From contig JAHFUP010000053.1 of assembly GCA_023265025.1 (NCBI GenBank), forward strand, positions 1-36,360: 36,360 nucleotides of DNA. Direction: 5' to 3'. Below the pieces are notes generated by a model. The model saw only the letters and a list, made by a program, of their open reading frames with translations, was not told the DNA's origin and made no database searches. The translations under genes and the position numbers were made by a program. Positions 25,645 through 33,103 of the stretch are shown in pieces. This stretch comes from Acidimicrobiia bacterium. Lineage in GTDB: Bacteria > Actinomycetota > Acidimicrobiia > Acidimicrobiales > AC-14. Each line of letters opens with the position of its first letter. Position 1 is the stretch's first letter.

Positions 25645-26351
25645 CCGTTCCAATGGGGATCGACGTCGGGGAACGACAGGCCCAGGTCGCCCTCGACGAA
25701 CGCCCGACCCCGACGGGCCCACTCAGCCCGCGCCTCGTCGTTGGTCCGATGCTTCACGCCCCAGTGCCGGAAGGCGTCGTTGTTGGCCGACGCGCTGCGA
25801 CCGAAGAACGGCACGGTGAGGCGCACGAGATCGTCGACCGCCTGCTGTACCTGCGGGCGCTGCGCCGGACGATCGAGGAGGTCGCGAGTGTGGGCGATGC
25901 CGAAGGCAACGTGGAAGTGCTCCTCGGGCAGGAGCTTGACGACGAGGTCGCGCAGCGGCACGTACGAGGTGGCCAGCAGCTCCTCCATCAGCACCACCTC
26001 GGCCAGGTCGACCAGCGCCTTCAGCACCACGAACTCGACCCACGAGGTCAGCCGGTAGTCGAACACCGTCATCGGGCGGCCGGCCGTGGCGTCCTCCAGG
26101 CCGAGGTCCGTCGCCAGCCGCTGGAACTTCAGGTGGTGGCCGTACTCCTCCATGGCGATCCGGCACGCCAGCCACTTCTCCTTCGGCGCGGGCGCCAGGG
26201 CGATGGCCGGCTCGTCGAAGGCGGCGGCGCCGGCCAGCTCGTTGCGCACGTGGCTGGCCACCACCTTGCCCACGGCGGCGACGTACTCGGGGCCGACGGC
26301 GTGGGCCGCGGCGGCGTCGGCCACCTCGCCGGCGAACGGGGCCGCCGTCAT
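25641..26351 (-). CDS. Paa-type (PF05138-like) diiron oxygenase component
   Basis: The protein has 236 residues and a ferritin-like four-helix layout. A full diiron ligand set is visible: Glu38, Glu69-x-x-His72 (EEYGHH), Glu at 118-124, and Glu144-x-x-His147 (PEEHFH). The spacing and LPEEHFHVAFGIAHTRDLL resemble PaaA/PaaC, subunits of the phenylacetyl-CoA epoxidase. It is shorter than PaaA and has no visible reductase or PaaB, PaaD or PaaE partner in the window. With the aryl-CoA ligase next to it, oxygenation or epoxidation of a CoA thioester is a reasonable guess. The ATG overlaps the SDR stop as ATGA. Confidence 0.82.
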   Translation of the reverse strand: MTAAPFAGEVADAAAAHAVGPEYVAAVGKVVASHVRNELAGAAAFDEPAIALAPAPKEKWLACRIAMEEYGHHLKFQRLATDLGLEDATAGRPMTVFDYRLTSWVEFVVLKALVDLAEVVLMEELLATSYVPLRDLVVKLLPEEHFHVAFGIAHTRDLLDRPAQRPQVQQAVDDLVRLTVPFFGRSASANNDAFRHWGVKHRTNDEARAEWARRGRAFVEGDLGLSFPDVDPHWNG

Positions 26352-27253
26352 CCGCCGACTGCGACGGGTGGGCCGCCGAACAGGTCCCACTCCGACTCCA
26401 GCGGAACGAGGTTGGGCTCCAACGTGGCCCGCGCCGCGTCGAGCGACTCGGCGGTCCAGCCGGCGGGGTCGACCAGGCGCACTGCGGGCCGGGGCTGCGA
26501 CCACAGGGCGATCTCCGCGGCCCGCGCCCCGAACACCTGGCCCGACACGCCGGCCGCCGCCGGCGAGCACAGCCACGCGATCAACGGTGCGATGTCGGCC
26601 GGGCGGGCGGCCGGCGCCGTGTCGAGGTAGCGCCGCAGCTGCTCGGTCGCCGGCGGGATCGACTCGGTCATGCGGGTGAAGGCGGACGGGGCGACGTAGT
26701 TGACACACACGTCCCTCGTCGCCAGCTCCAGGGCGACGGCGCGGGTCAGCCCGAACAGACCCGCTTTGGCCACGGCGTACGCGGCCTGGCCGACGCTGCC
26801 CACCAGGCCGGCGGTGCCACCGAGGTAGACGATGCGGCCGTACCCGTCGCGCCGCATCGTCGGGGCCAGCGCCCGAGTCAGCTCGATGGCGACGCTCAGG
26901 TGCGATCCGAGCACCTCCGCCCAGTCGTCGTCGGTCGCCTTGTGCACCATGCGGTCGCGCAGCGTGCCGGCGGCGTGGACCAGCACCGAGGGCGGCTCGC
27001 CGGCCCACGCCTCGACGGCGTCCCGCACCGCCTCGGCGCCGGCCCGGGTGCGGGCGTCGACGTCCACCGCGAGGGCCCGGCCGCCGGCGGCGCGTACCTC
27101 CTCGGCCACCGCCTCGGCCGGCCCGGCGCCGGCCGCCGAGCCGTCGAGGGCGACGCCGGTGTCGTTGACGCCCACCGGGTGGCCGTCAGCCGCGAGCGCC
27201 AAGGCGACGGCTCGACCGATGCCCCCGGCCCCTCCCGTGACGATCGCTGCCAT
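26348..27253 (-). CDS. Short-chain dehydrogenase/reductase lacking the usual catalytic Ser
   Basis: The protein has 301 residues. The NAD(P)-binding TGGAGGIGRAVA is at the N-terminus, VNDTG follows, and YAVAK is the YxxxK motif. The position of the catalytic Ser, 13 residues before the Tyr, reads Gly in IVYLGGTAGLVGSVGQAAY. A Thr is next to it. About 60 residues after the core (AVRLVDPAGWTAESLDAAR to the end) are an extension, as in some 3-hydroxyacyl-CoA dehydrogenase-like SDRs. It starts the minus-strand operon at ATG 27253; a GGTGGG sequence and a TACGGT box both lie just upstream. Confidence 0.85.
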   Translation of the reverse strand: MAAIVTGGAGGIGRAVALALAADGHPVGVNDTGVALDGSAAGAGPAEAVAEEVRAAGGRALAVDVDARTRAGAEAVRDAVEAWAGEPPSVLVHAAGTLRDRMVHKATDDDWAEVLGSHLSVAIELTRALAPTMRRDGYGRIVYLGGTAGLVGSVGQAAYAVAKAGLFGLTRAVALELATRDVCVNYVAPSAFTRMTESIPPATEQLRRYLDTAPAARPADIAPLIAWLCSPAAAGVSGQVFGARAAEIALWSQPRPAVRLVDPAGWTAESLDAARATLEPNLVPLESEWDLFGGPPVAVGG

Positions 27254-27262
27254 CCGCGACCC

Positions 27263-27268
27263 ACCGTA
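27263..27268 (-). promoter_or_regulatory. Candidate -10 box of the SDR operon
   Basis: TACGGT on the minus strand ends 9 nt before the ATG at 27253. The whole divergent gap is 35 bp, so promoters for both directions must overlap the opposite 5' end or lie inside the genes. Confidence 0.4.
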
Positions 27269-27274
27269 GATCGG

Positions 27275-27280
27275 TACCAT
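27275..27280 (+). promoter_or_regulatory. Candidate -10 box of the phosphopantetheinyl transferase gene
   Basis: TACCAT ends 8 nt before GTG 27289, which would give a leaderless or one-base leader mRNA. It is only 6 bp from the opposite-strand box of the SDR operon. Confidence 0.4.
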
Positions 27281-27288
27281 CCGCCGGC

Positions 27289-27963
27289 GTGCAACGGGTC
27301 GAGGTGTGGGTCGCCCCTCTCGACGGCCCGCCTGCCGCGAACGCCGGCCTCTCCCCCGCCGAGTGGGCCCGCGCCAAGCGCTACCGGTTCCCGGACGACG
27401 CACGCCGCTTCACCGCCGCCCGAAGCTGGCTGCGCCGGGTCCTCGGCGCCGAGCTCGGCGTGGCGCCGGCCGACGTCGCCTTCGCCGATGGTCCGGGCAA
27501 GCCCCGCTTGCGCGACGAGGCCGGCGTGCGGTTCAACCTCTCCTACACCGAGGACGTGGCGTTGATCGCGGTCGCGGATCGCGAGGTCGGTGTCGACGTG
27601 GAGCACCTCGGCCGGGGGCTGCGGATCCTCGACGCCGCCAGCGTGGCCTGCACACCCGAGGAGATCGCCACCCTGCACCAACTGCCGCCGGACCCCCGGG
27701 CCGAGGAGTTCCTCCGTCTGTGGACAGCCAAGGAGGCGGTCCTCAAGGCCACAGGCCAGGGCTTGACCGTGCCACCCGACCGGGTGCGCGTGGGTGCGCG
27801 CCGAGCCGGCGCCGCCACACCGGTCGTGATCCTCGGCGATGCCAGCCCGCCCCGGTGGTGGGTGCGAGAACTTCGGCCGGCGCCGGGCTACGTCGGTGCG
27901 GTGGCCGCCGAAGGGGGGGACTGGGACATCCACCTTCGGATCGTCACGGCCGCGGACCTGTGA
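27289..27963 (+). CDS. Sfp-type 4'-phosphopantetheinyl transferase
   Basis: The 224-residue enzyme moves phosphopantetheine from CoA to a carrier-protein Ser. Motifs: RFNLSYTEDVALIAV (81-95), GVDVE (101-105, metal-binding Asp103 and Glu105) and LWTAKEAVLKATG (144-156, Glu149 and Lys152). Length and motif spacing fit the Sfp/Gsp group. It starts at GTG 27289, divergent from the SDR operon by 35 bp. No PKS, NRPS or extra carrier protein is in the window, so its target is either outside or is the AcpP at 12461. Confidence 0.92.
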   Translation: MQRVEVWVAPLDGPPAANAGLSPAEWARAKRYRFPDDARRFTAARSWLRRVLGAELGVAPADVAFADGPGKPRLRDEAGVRFNLSYTEDVALIAVADREVGVDVEHLGRGLRILDAASVACTPEEIATLHQLPPDPRAEEFLRLWTAKEAVLKATGQGLTVPPDRVRVGARRAGAATPVVILGDASPPRWWVRELRPAPGYVGAVAAEGGDWDIHLRIVTAADL

Positions 27964-28304
27964 CCACGAGGGACCGATCGGCTGCGTCGGATAGCGAGCC
28001 GTCACCGAGACGTTTCTCCGAACCAGTCTTACGGGACAAGGGCCGCTCCCGCTCTCGCGCTGACCAGCACTGTCTAGTTGCGGTCCTCCTGCGGGCCCCC
28101 CCGGTCGTCGTTCCACTGGCCGGACGGCCGGTCGACCTGCCGAGAGGGCGTGGTGGCAGGGCGGCGATGGTCGCCTACTCCGCCGAATCGGCCGCCCGGA
28201 TCTGGAGGTGGCGGTAGCGGGTCCGGCGGTCACGCCGAACTGGGCCGCCTTCGCACCTCTCGTCGTACGGTCGCTGGGCGATCCTGTCGATCGGCAACAC
28301 CGCG
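27964..28304. other. Gene-free stretch with one copy of the CCTCCTGCGGG repeat
   Basis: I see no supported gene here. The only recognisable element is the repeat at 28083-28114. The stretch marks the switch from the metabolic cluster to the decayed accessory region. Confidence 0.6.
28083..28114. repeat. Short GC-rich repeat, locus 1
   Basis: It reads GTCCTCCTGCGGGCC, a C-run, then GGTCGTCGTTCC. The same two blocks occur in the tandem array at 29562-29648 and once at 32505-32536. Confidence 0.6.
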
Positions 28305-29375
28305 TCAGCTGGTCGTCACGGGCCGGCACCCGACTGGCGTGCTGGGGGTGCGCGAGTTGACGCTCACGGCGAAGCCGTGGGCGAGCGTGAAGTGGGTCGT
28401 GGGCTGGGCCAGGCTGGTGGCGTAGAGGACGAGCGTCCGGGTGCCCAACCCGCTGACCACCTCTTGCCCGTTCCCGGCTGGCCGGCTGCAGGCCGAGTCG
28501 GCGCCGTAGATGACGAGTTGGAGGGGAGCGAGCGGTCCCGGACCGAGGTTCACCGGCTGATCGAACGTCAGGGTCACCGTGCCCGCGGACCGGTCAGCGG
28601 CGGCCGACCGCAGAACCGGAGGCTTGTCGTAAATCGTCGTCGTGCTCGTCGGCGCACCGGTGGTCGTCGGGTGTGCCGTGGTCGTCGGCGCAGGGGTGGT
28701 CGTCGGGGTCGGCGGGACCGTGGTGGCGCTGGCGTCGCTGGAGATCTGCCTTGGGCCCGATCCGCCGCCGATGAGCAGGGCCAGGACCGCCACGACCGCG
28801 ACGGCGGCGACCGCCGCCACGGGAACGATTGCCCGCTTCGGCCGCCAGCCCGGGGTCGGGCGGTCCGGCACCGGCCCCGGCGGCGGTGCAGGCACGGGCC
28901 TCTTGCCGATCGGTTCCTCAACAACGCTCTTCAGGGTGGCGATGAGCCGCCCGATGTCGTAGTCCCACCGCAGGTCACTGACCTCGAGGGCGTTGATGCG
29001 GGTGAGTGGGGTCAAGTCGACCGGCAGTTGGGCGGCTGTCGGCATGGAGGCCTGCTGGACCAGCACGGGGATCAACGGCACCTTTCGGCGCAGCGCCGCC
29101 GCCAGCTCAAGCCGGACGAAGTCGTTGGGATCGTCGAGTCGACGGTGGCCGTGGCGGTCAGTGATGGCGAGCCAGTCCTCGCCGATGAGGAAGACGACCA
29201 CGTCGCAGGACGCTATGGCCTCCTCGATGATGCTGGGGACGTCAACGCCCGGCTGGATGGTGTCGACGTCCATGAAGACCCGTGACTGCGGGAATGCGGT
29301 CCGGAGACGGTCGACCAGCCGGCCGGCGTGACCGGCCGAGTCTCCCCTCCGGTAGCTCACGAAGATCGTACTCAC
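28305..29375 (-). CDS. TIR-domain protein with TM helix and extracytoplasmic Ig-like domain
   Basis: The protein has 356 residues from GTG 29375, which has GGCGGAGGG 8 nt upstream. TIR domain (1-150): STIFVSYRRGDSAGHAGRL, VFMDVDTIQPGVDVPSIIEE, CDVVVFLIGEDWL and NDFVRLELAAAL. Glu90 is at the position of the NADase Glu of catalytic TIRs. A Pro-rich linker leads to a TM helix (183-203). A Thr/Pro stretch (218-248) follows, then a C-terminal beta domain with VTLTFDQPVN, as in SwmB/Big-type Ig-like domains. TIR is predicted inside and the Ig-like part outside. Signalling or defence are both possible. No partner gene is adjacent. Confidence 0.82.
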   Translation of the reverse strand: MSTIFVSYRRGDSAGHAGRLVDRLRTAFPQSRVFMDVDTIQPGVDVPSIIEEAIASCDVVVFLIGEDWLAITDRHGHRRLDDPNDFVRLELAAALRRKVPLIPVLVQQASMPTAAQLPVDLTPLTRINALEVSDLRWDYDIGRLIATLKSVVEEPIGKRPVPAPPPGPVPDRPTPGWRPKRAIVPVAAVAAVAVVAVLALLIGGGSGPRQISSDASATTVPPTPTTTPAPTTTAHPTTTGAPTSTTTIYDKPPVLRSAAADRSAGTVTLTFDQPVNLGPGPLAPLQLVIYGADSACSRPAGNGQEVVSGLGTRTLVLYATSLAQPTTHFTLAHGFAVSVNSRTPSTPVGCRPVTTS

Positions 29376-29777
29376 GCGTTCGCCCTCCGCCGTGACCCCA
29401 CCGCGGAGAATGATACGACTATCCATTGCCAATGGGAGCGGTCGAGAGGCGCCAGAGATACACGGACTACGGCGGAGCGTGGCGCAGCTCGAGATCGACA
29501 ACCGTCCTTAAGCCTGGATCTGTGCGCGTGCGCTGGTCAGGCCAGCACGCAGTCGGAGAACACCCCCTGCGGGCCCCGATCGTCGTTCCTCCTGCGGGAC
29601 CCCGGTCGTCGTTCCTCCTGCGGGACCCGGTCGTCGTTCCTCCTCCGCCACACCGGTCGGGCTCCCCCTCCGGGACCGAGACCCCGGCTCGCCAGCTCGG
29701 CGCCCGGCGGGCGTTCTGTGACACCGGCGCGTCTGACTAGCGATTCCCGAGCCGTCGAATCGGTTGGAGGCGGATAG
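29376..29777. other. Gene-free stretch between the TIR gene and the cysS remnant
   Basis: This contains the promoter side of the TIR gene (a TATCAT box at 29410-29415 on the minus strand, about 35 nt upstream of the GTG, which leaves room for its Shine-Dalgarno). It also holds an imperfect palindrome TGCGCTGG/CCAGCACGCA near 29529-29551 and the tandem repeat array at 29562-29648. No gene is supported. Confidence 0.55.
29562..29648. repeat. Tandem array of a 25-26 bp GC-rich repeat
   Basis: There are three successive copies of CCTCCTGCGGGACCCCGG followed by TCGTCGTT; the first copy reads CCCCTGCGGGCCCCGA and a degenerate fourth follows. Units abut without spacers. Single copies lie at 28083 and 32505. 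Confidence 0.75.
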
Positions 29778-31220
29778 TCACGTCCATCGCCATGATGATG
29801 TTCCGTCGGCTTGGTCCTCGAGGTTACGCCGAGGCTGACGAGTTGACCTCGGAGGTCATCCGATTTAGCGAAGTCCTTGGCGAGCCGTGCGGTCATCCGC
29901 TCGGCCATGAGTGCCTCGACGCGCTCCTCCGTGACGTCGACGCCAGCGCGCTTGAGGTCTAGGTCGCCTGGTGCCAGGTCGATGAGGCCCACCGCGAGCA
30001 CGGCGTCGAACTCCCGGGCGAGGGCACTCACTTCCGCATCGGTGAGGGCGTTGTCCCGCGAGCTGGCCGTGATAACTGCGAGCGCCTTGGCGGTGTTGAG
30101 GTCGTCGCTGATGGCGGCGTCAAACGCGTCGAGGTGGTCTTGTGCAGCGTTGCCCAACGATGAGGCCGGTTGGGTGCGGGCCGAGGCGTAGCGCTCGAGC
30201 AGCCGGCGCAGAGCGGTGCGGGCGCCGTCCATCGCGTGCCAGCTGAACTCGATCTGGCTGCGGTAGTGGGCTTGCAGGAGGAGGTACCGGTAGACGAGGG
30301 GGTGGTACCCGCGGTCGACGAGGTCGTCGACCAGGACACCACCTCCTGTGGACTTGGAGATCTTGGCGCCCCTGAGGTTGATGAACTCGCCGTGTAGCCA
30401 CCAATCAACCCAGTCCTGTCCATCGGCCAGGTAGGCCTCGCTCTGCGCTATCTCGTTGGTGTGGTGGATCGCGATGTGGTCCACGCCCCCAGTGTGGATG
30501 TCGAAGTGGCGCCCGAGGTGCTCGATCGACATCACGGAGCACTCAAGGTGCCAACCCGGCGCTCCACGGCCCCATGGAGAGTCCCAGTCCATCTGCCGCT
30601 GCTCGGCCGGGTCGGCCGTTCGCCAGACCGCGAAATCGGCCGGGCGGCGTTTGCCTGCGACCGACTCCACCCGGGCACCTTCGAGCTGACCCTCGATATC
30701 GAGTAGGGCGAGTTTGCCGTAGTCGGCGTCGCGGGCGGTGTCGAAGTAGAGGCCGTTCGGCAGCGTGTAGCACCACCCTGTCCGAGCGAGTTCGGCCGCG
30801 AACTCGATCATCTGCGGGATGTGGTCCGTCGCCTTCGACCAGCAGGTCCGGGTCAAGCACCCGCAGGTTGGCCAGGTCTGCCTTGAACGCCTCGGTGTAG
30901 TGCTCAGCGATTTCCCAGATCGTGCGCCTCTCGCGCCGGGCCGCCACCTCGAGCTTGTCGTCGCCGACGTCGGCGTCGGAGGTCAGATGACCGACGTCGG
31001 TGATGTTGATGACGTGGCGAACATCAAAGTCCTTCCACCGCAGGGTCCGCTTCAAGGTGTCGGCGAACACGTAAGCCCGCATGTTGCCGATGTGCTGGTA
31101 GGCGTACACCGTCGGCCCGCACGAGTACATCGCGACATGCGGCGGGGTCCTCGGTTCGAACGCTGACACCCGACGTGTCAGCGTGTTGAACAGCCGCAAC
31201 GGCGATCTCGACACGAACAT
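29778..31220 (-). pseudogene. cysS: Cysteinyl-tRNA synthetase gene broken by two frameshifts
   Basis: The N-terminal frame (ATG 31220) has [19 protein letters not shown] (HIGH-like motif) and [13 protein letters not shown]. At about 30835-30850 the reading moves by one base into the frame with [19 protein letters not shown]. It continues through [29 protein letters not shown] and the KMSKS-like AKISKS. Near 29815-29835 a second shift is needed to reach the normal C-terminus (NLEDQADGTSSWRWT, stop 29778-29780). Without it the frame runs on into unrelated repeat DNA to 29537. All class I CysRS landmarks are still present, so decay is recent. A working cysS is presumably elsewhere. Sequencing error is an alternative for each single-base change. 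Confidence 0.8.
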
Positions 31221-31784
31221 GACCGTAGCGATCGTCGCCCGAGTCGTCCGCTGTGGCGGCGCCCGCTACATCAGGGCGATGGCGCTTCGGGCACGCTCCA
31301 TCATCTTCAGACCAGTTGGCAGGCGCGCCAGATTCGGCGATCGGCTCAGCCGGCGGTCACCAAACTGGAGCAGAACGCGCGACGCGCGCGGGTAGCTGTC
31401 CTGGCCCGGGGGCGACGCGCGCTGCCGGCACCCTGTCTGACCTACGGGTGCCGGCACTCTTCGGCGAAGCTCTCGTCTCGCAAAGCGATCGGCGAACGGG
31501 ACCCGCAGCCGGATCGGCTTCCAGGACACTGGTCTCCGAGGAGCCGCAATCGAACGCAGCGGCCGTGCGCGTCGGCAGGCGTTCCACTGGAGCCTCCCTT
31601 GTCGGATGGGTCATGGAGGACTCGAATATCGCGACAGTCATGCTCGGTCCGAGCGGACTCCCGCACGTCTGGCTCGACCGAGCGACACTCGTGACCACGG
31701 CCGGCTCCAAGAGGTCGGCATCGGACCGGTGTCAGAGGCCCACGGGCCAGTCACACGCGAGGGCCGCTGCGCTCCCTCATCCCA
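31221..31784. other. Gene-free stretch with a strong hairpin
   Basis: No gene is supported in these 560 bp; open frames lack family features or codon bias. An exact 11-bp inverted repeat, TGCCGGCACCC (31423-31433) and GGGTGCCGGCA (31446-31456), around a 12-nt loop is the clearest structure. No T-run follows it. Confidence 0.5.
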
Positions 31785-32366
31785 TCAGCGGGCCGAGTGG
31801 AACGACGCGCCCATCGACGAGTAGGTGGCGGACGTGTAGGCAAACGTGGTCGTGCCGGTGTCCACGTGAGGAGTGCCTGTGCCCGTGGGGCCGATGACGG
31901 CCGTGTAGGTGCCGGAGTAGACAATCCCGCTGCTGAAGGCGCTCTGACAGGTGCCAGTGGTGGTGGAGGTTCCGAGTGATTTGACGCCCCGAACCGTCGT
32001 TGCGGGGGAGAAGATCACGAACGCGGCCGAGAAGGACAGGATCGGCGACTCCAAAGACCCAGGAGGCGACGCAGGGCCCATCACGATAACGCCCCACTCA
32101 ACGAACGTGCCCGGGAACGTGCCGGTGGCCGTCCCGAACGCCACGAACGACACGATGCCGCTGTTGTCCGCGTTACAGCGGCTCTGGACCGTCATTCGCC
32201 CGCCTTGGAAGGGTTGGCTCTGGAGGAACTGCCCAGTAAGCGTTGACGCGGACGCCGGCGCTTGCGGCGCGGCTGTCACCTCGGTCGCACCGAAGCCGAC
32301 GAACACGACTATCGAGGTCAACGTCGCGATCAGCGCCCGCCGGCAAGTCCCGCCCTTCCGCCGCAA
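31785..32366 (-). CDS. Secreted protein of unknown function
   Basis: The protein has 193 residues. A signal peptide (about 1-33: RRALIATLTSIVVFVGFGA, cleavage near VTAAP) is followed by a Thr/Ser/Gly-rich beta-type domain with two Cys (Cys63 in VQSRCNADNSG and one in TTTGTCQSAF) that may form a disulfide. It ends in TTTFAYTSATYSSMGASFHSAR. The start is TTG 32366 with AGGGGG about 8 nt upstream. I do not recognise the family. Confidence 0.6.
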   Translation of the reverse strand: MRRKGGTCRRALIATLTSIVVFVGFGATEVTAAPQAPASASTLTGQFLQSQPFQGGRMTVQSRCNADNSGIVSFVAFGTATGTFPGTFVEWGVIVMGPASPPGSLESPILSFSAAFVIFSPATTVRGVKSLGTSTTTGTCQSAFSSGIVYSGTYTAVIGPTGTGTPHVDTGTTTFAYTSATYSSMGASFHSAR

Positions 32367-32504
32367 TGGAGATCCCCCTGTGAGATGGAGCGTGATAGTA
32401 GGTCCTTCTGGTCGGCGTTGCTGTCCCGACCGCCTCGGAGATCGTTGCCGTGTCGCCGAGCGCCATCGATCGTGTCGGCGCCCCCACGACTGTTGCGCAA
32501 AGGG

Positions 32505-32536
32505 ATCCTCCTGCGGGACCCCCGGATGTCGTTCCG
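32505..32536. repeat. Short GC-rich repeat, locus 3
   Basis: It reads ATCCTCCTGCGGGACCCCC then GGATGTCGTTCC, one base different from the block in the array at 29562-29648. Confidence 0.55.
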
Positions 32537-32583
32537 GCTTGCGGACGCGGTCGCATCGGCTGCGGAGCCGGTCACGTTTTCAG

Positions 32584-32689
32584 CTGACAGGGCAACTGCT
32601 CGACGCCCGGCGCGCCGGGCCTGCACTTCTATACGCTCAACCGGTCGACGGCGACCCGGTAGATCTACATCAACCTGGGTCTCTCATGA
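32584..32689 (+). pseudogene. metF: C-terminal remnant of methylenetetrahydrofolate reductase
   Basis: LTGQLLDA is followed, after one extra base near 32608, by GAPGLHFYTLNRSTATR. This is the very conserved MetF C-terminus. Next comes TAG (32660-32662) where MetF has Glu, then IYINLGLS and TGA at 32687-32689. Nothing of the catalytic barrel is upstream. This is a dead tail with one frameshift and one nonsense codon. Confidence 0.8.
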
Positions 32690-32701
32690 GGAGGTACCGG
32701 T

Positions 32702-33103
32702 GTGTCGGTCGAGAACACGGCAGTCGTGCGGGCGTTTCTCATGGAGGTCATCGGCAGTCACGACGCTGATGCCCGGCCCGACCTGATCGCGCCGGGGTAC
32801 CTATCGCACTTCGGGTCTATGCCGCCCCTCGACCACGAGGGCTGGAAGCAGATGGCGGGCGGCTTCTTCACCGCCTTCCCCGACCTCGACTTGACCATCC
32901 AGGACGAGGTCGCCGCGGGCGACAGGGTCGCAGTCCGCTGGACGTGGACGGGCACCCATGCCGGCGACCTCATGGGTATGCCCCCCACCGGCAAGCGCGT
33001 GCACACCGTCGGCATGGGCGTCTACCGAGTCGTCGACGGCAAGATCGCCGAGGAATGGGTCCTCGAGGACATGATGGGGATCATGCACCAGTTGGGCGGC
33101 TGA
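32702..33103 (+). CDS. SnoaL-like / ester cyclase family protein
   Basis: The 133-residue protein has the SnoaL-like cone fold: NTAVVRAFLMEVIGSHD, YLSHFG, GGFFTAFPDLDLTIQDEVAAGDRVAVRWTWTGTH and the typical GMPPTGKRV then GMGVYRVVDGKIAEEWVLED. Members include polyketide cyclases and many uncharacterised ester cyclase-like proteins. The start is GTG 32702, with GAGGAGG (32688-32694) well placed; this site overlaps the stop of the metF remnant. Confidence 0.88.
   Translation: MSVENTAVVRAFLMEVIGSHDADARPDLIAPGYLSHFGSMPPLDHEGWKQMAGGFFTAFPDLDLTIQDEVAAGDRVAVRWTWTGTHAGDLMGMPPTGKRVHTVGMGVYRVVDGKIAEEWVLEDMMGIMHQLGG

Larger units (their letters stand above)
32367..32701. other. Intergenic stretch with a repeat copy and a metF tail
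   Basis: Between the divergent secreted-protein gene and the SnoaL-like gene lie the single repeat at 32505-32536 and the metF remnant at 32584-32689. Nothing else is recognised. Confidence 0.6.

Noticed and set aside
18360-27963. Typical PKS or NRPS gene cluster
   Set aside because: Although a Sfp-type PPTase is present, there is no ketosynthase, condensation or extra carrier protein domain in the window.
28305-29501. Longer TIR protein starting at 29501
   Set aside because: The GTG at 29375 has a well-placed GGAGG site and sits directly before the first TIR strand. The upstream 42 residues have no domain character.
29562-29648. Possible CRISPR array
   Set aside because: The 25-26 bp units abut directly without unique spacers of constant length, and no cas gene is near.
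29537-29777. Extended C-terminus of the cysS frame through the tandem repeat
   Set aside because: It is Arg/Gly/Pro-rich and coded by the repeat. The normal CysRS end is found one frame over, so the extension is a frameshift product.
31222-31227. TACGGT as a leaderless -10 box for the cysS remnant
   Set aside because: It ends only 1 nt before the ATG, too close for a start at that codon.
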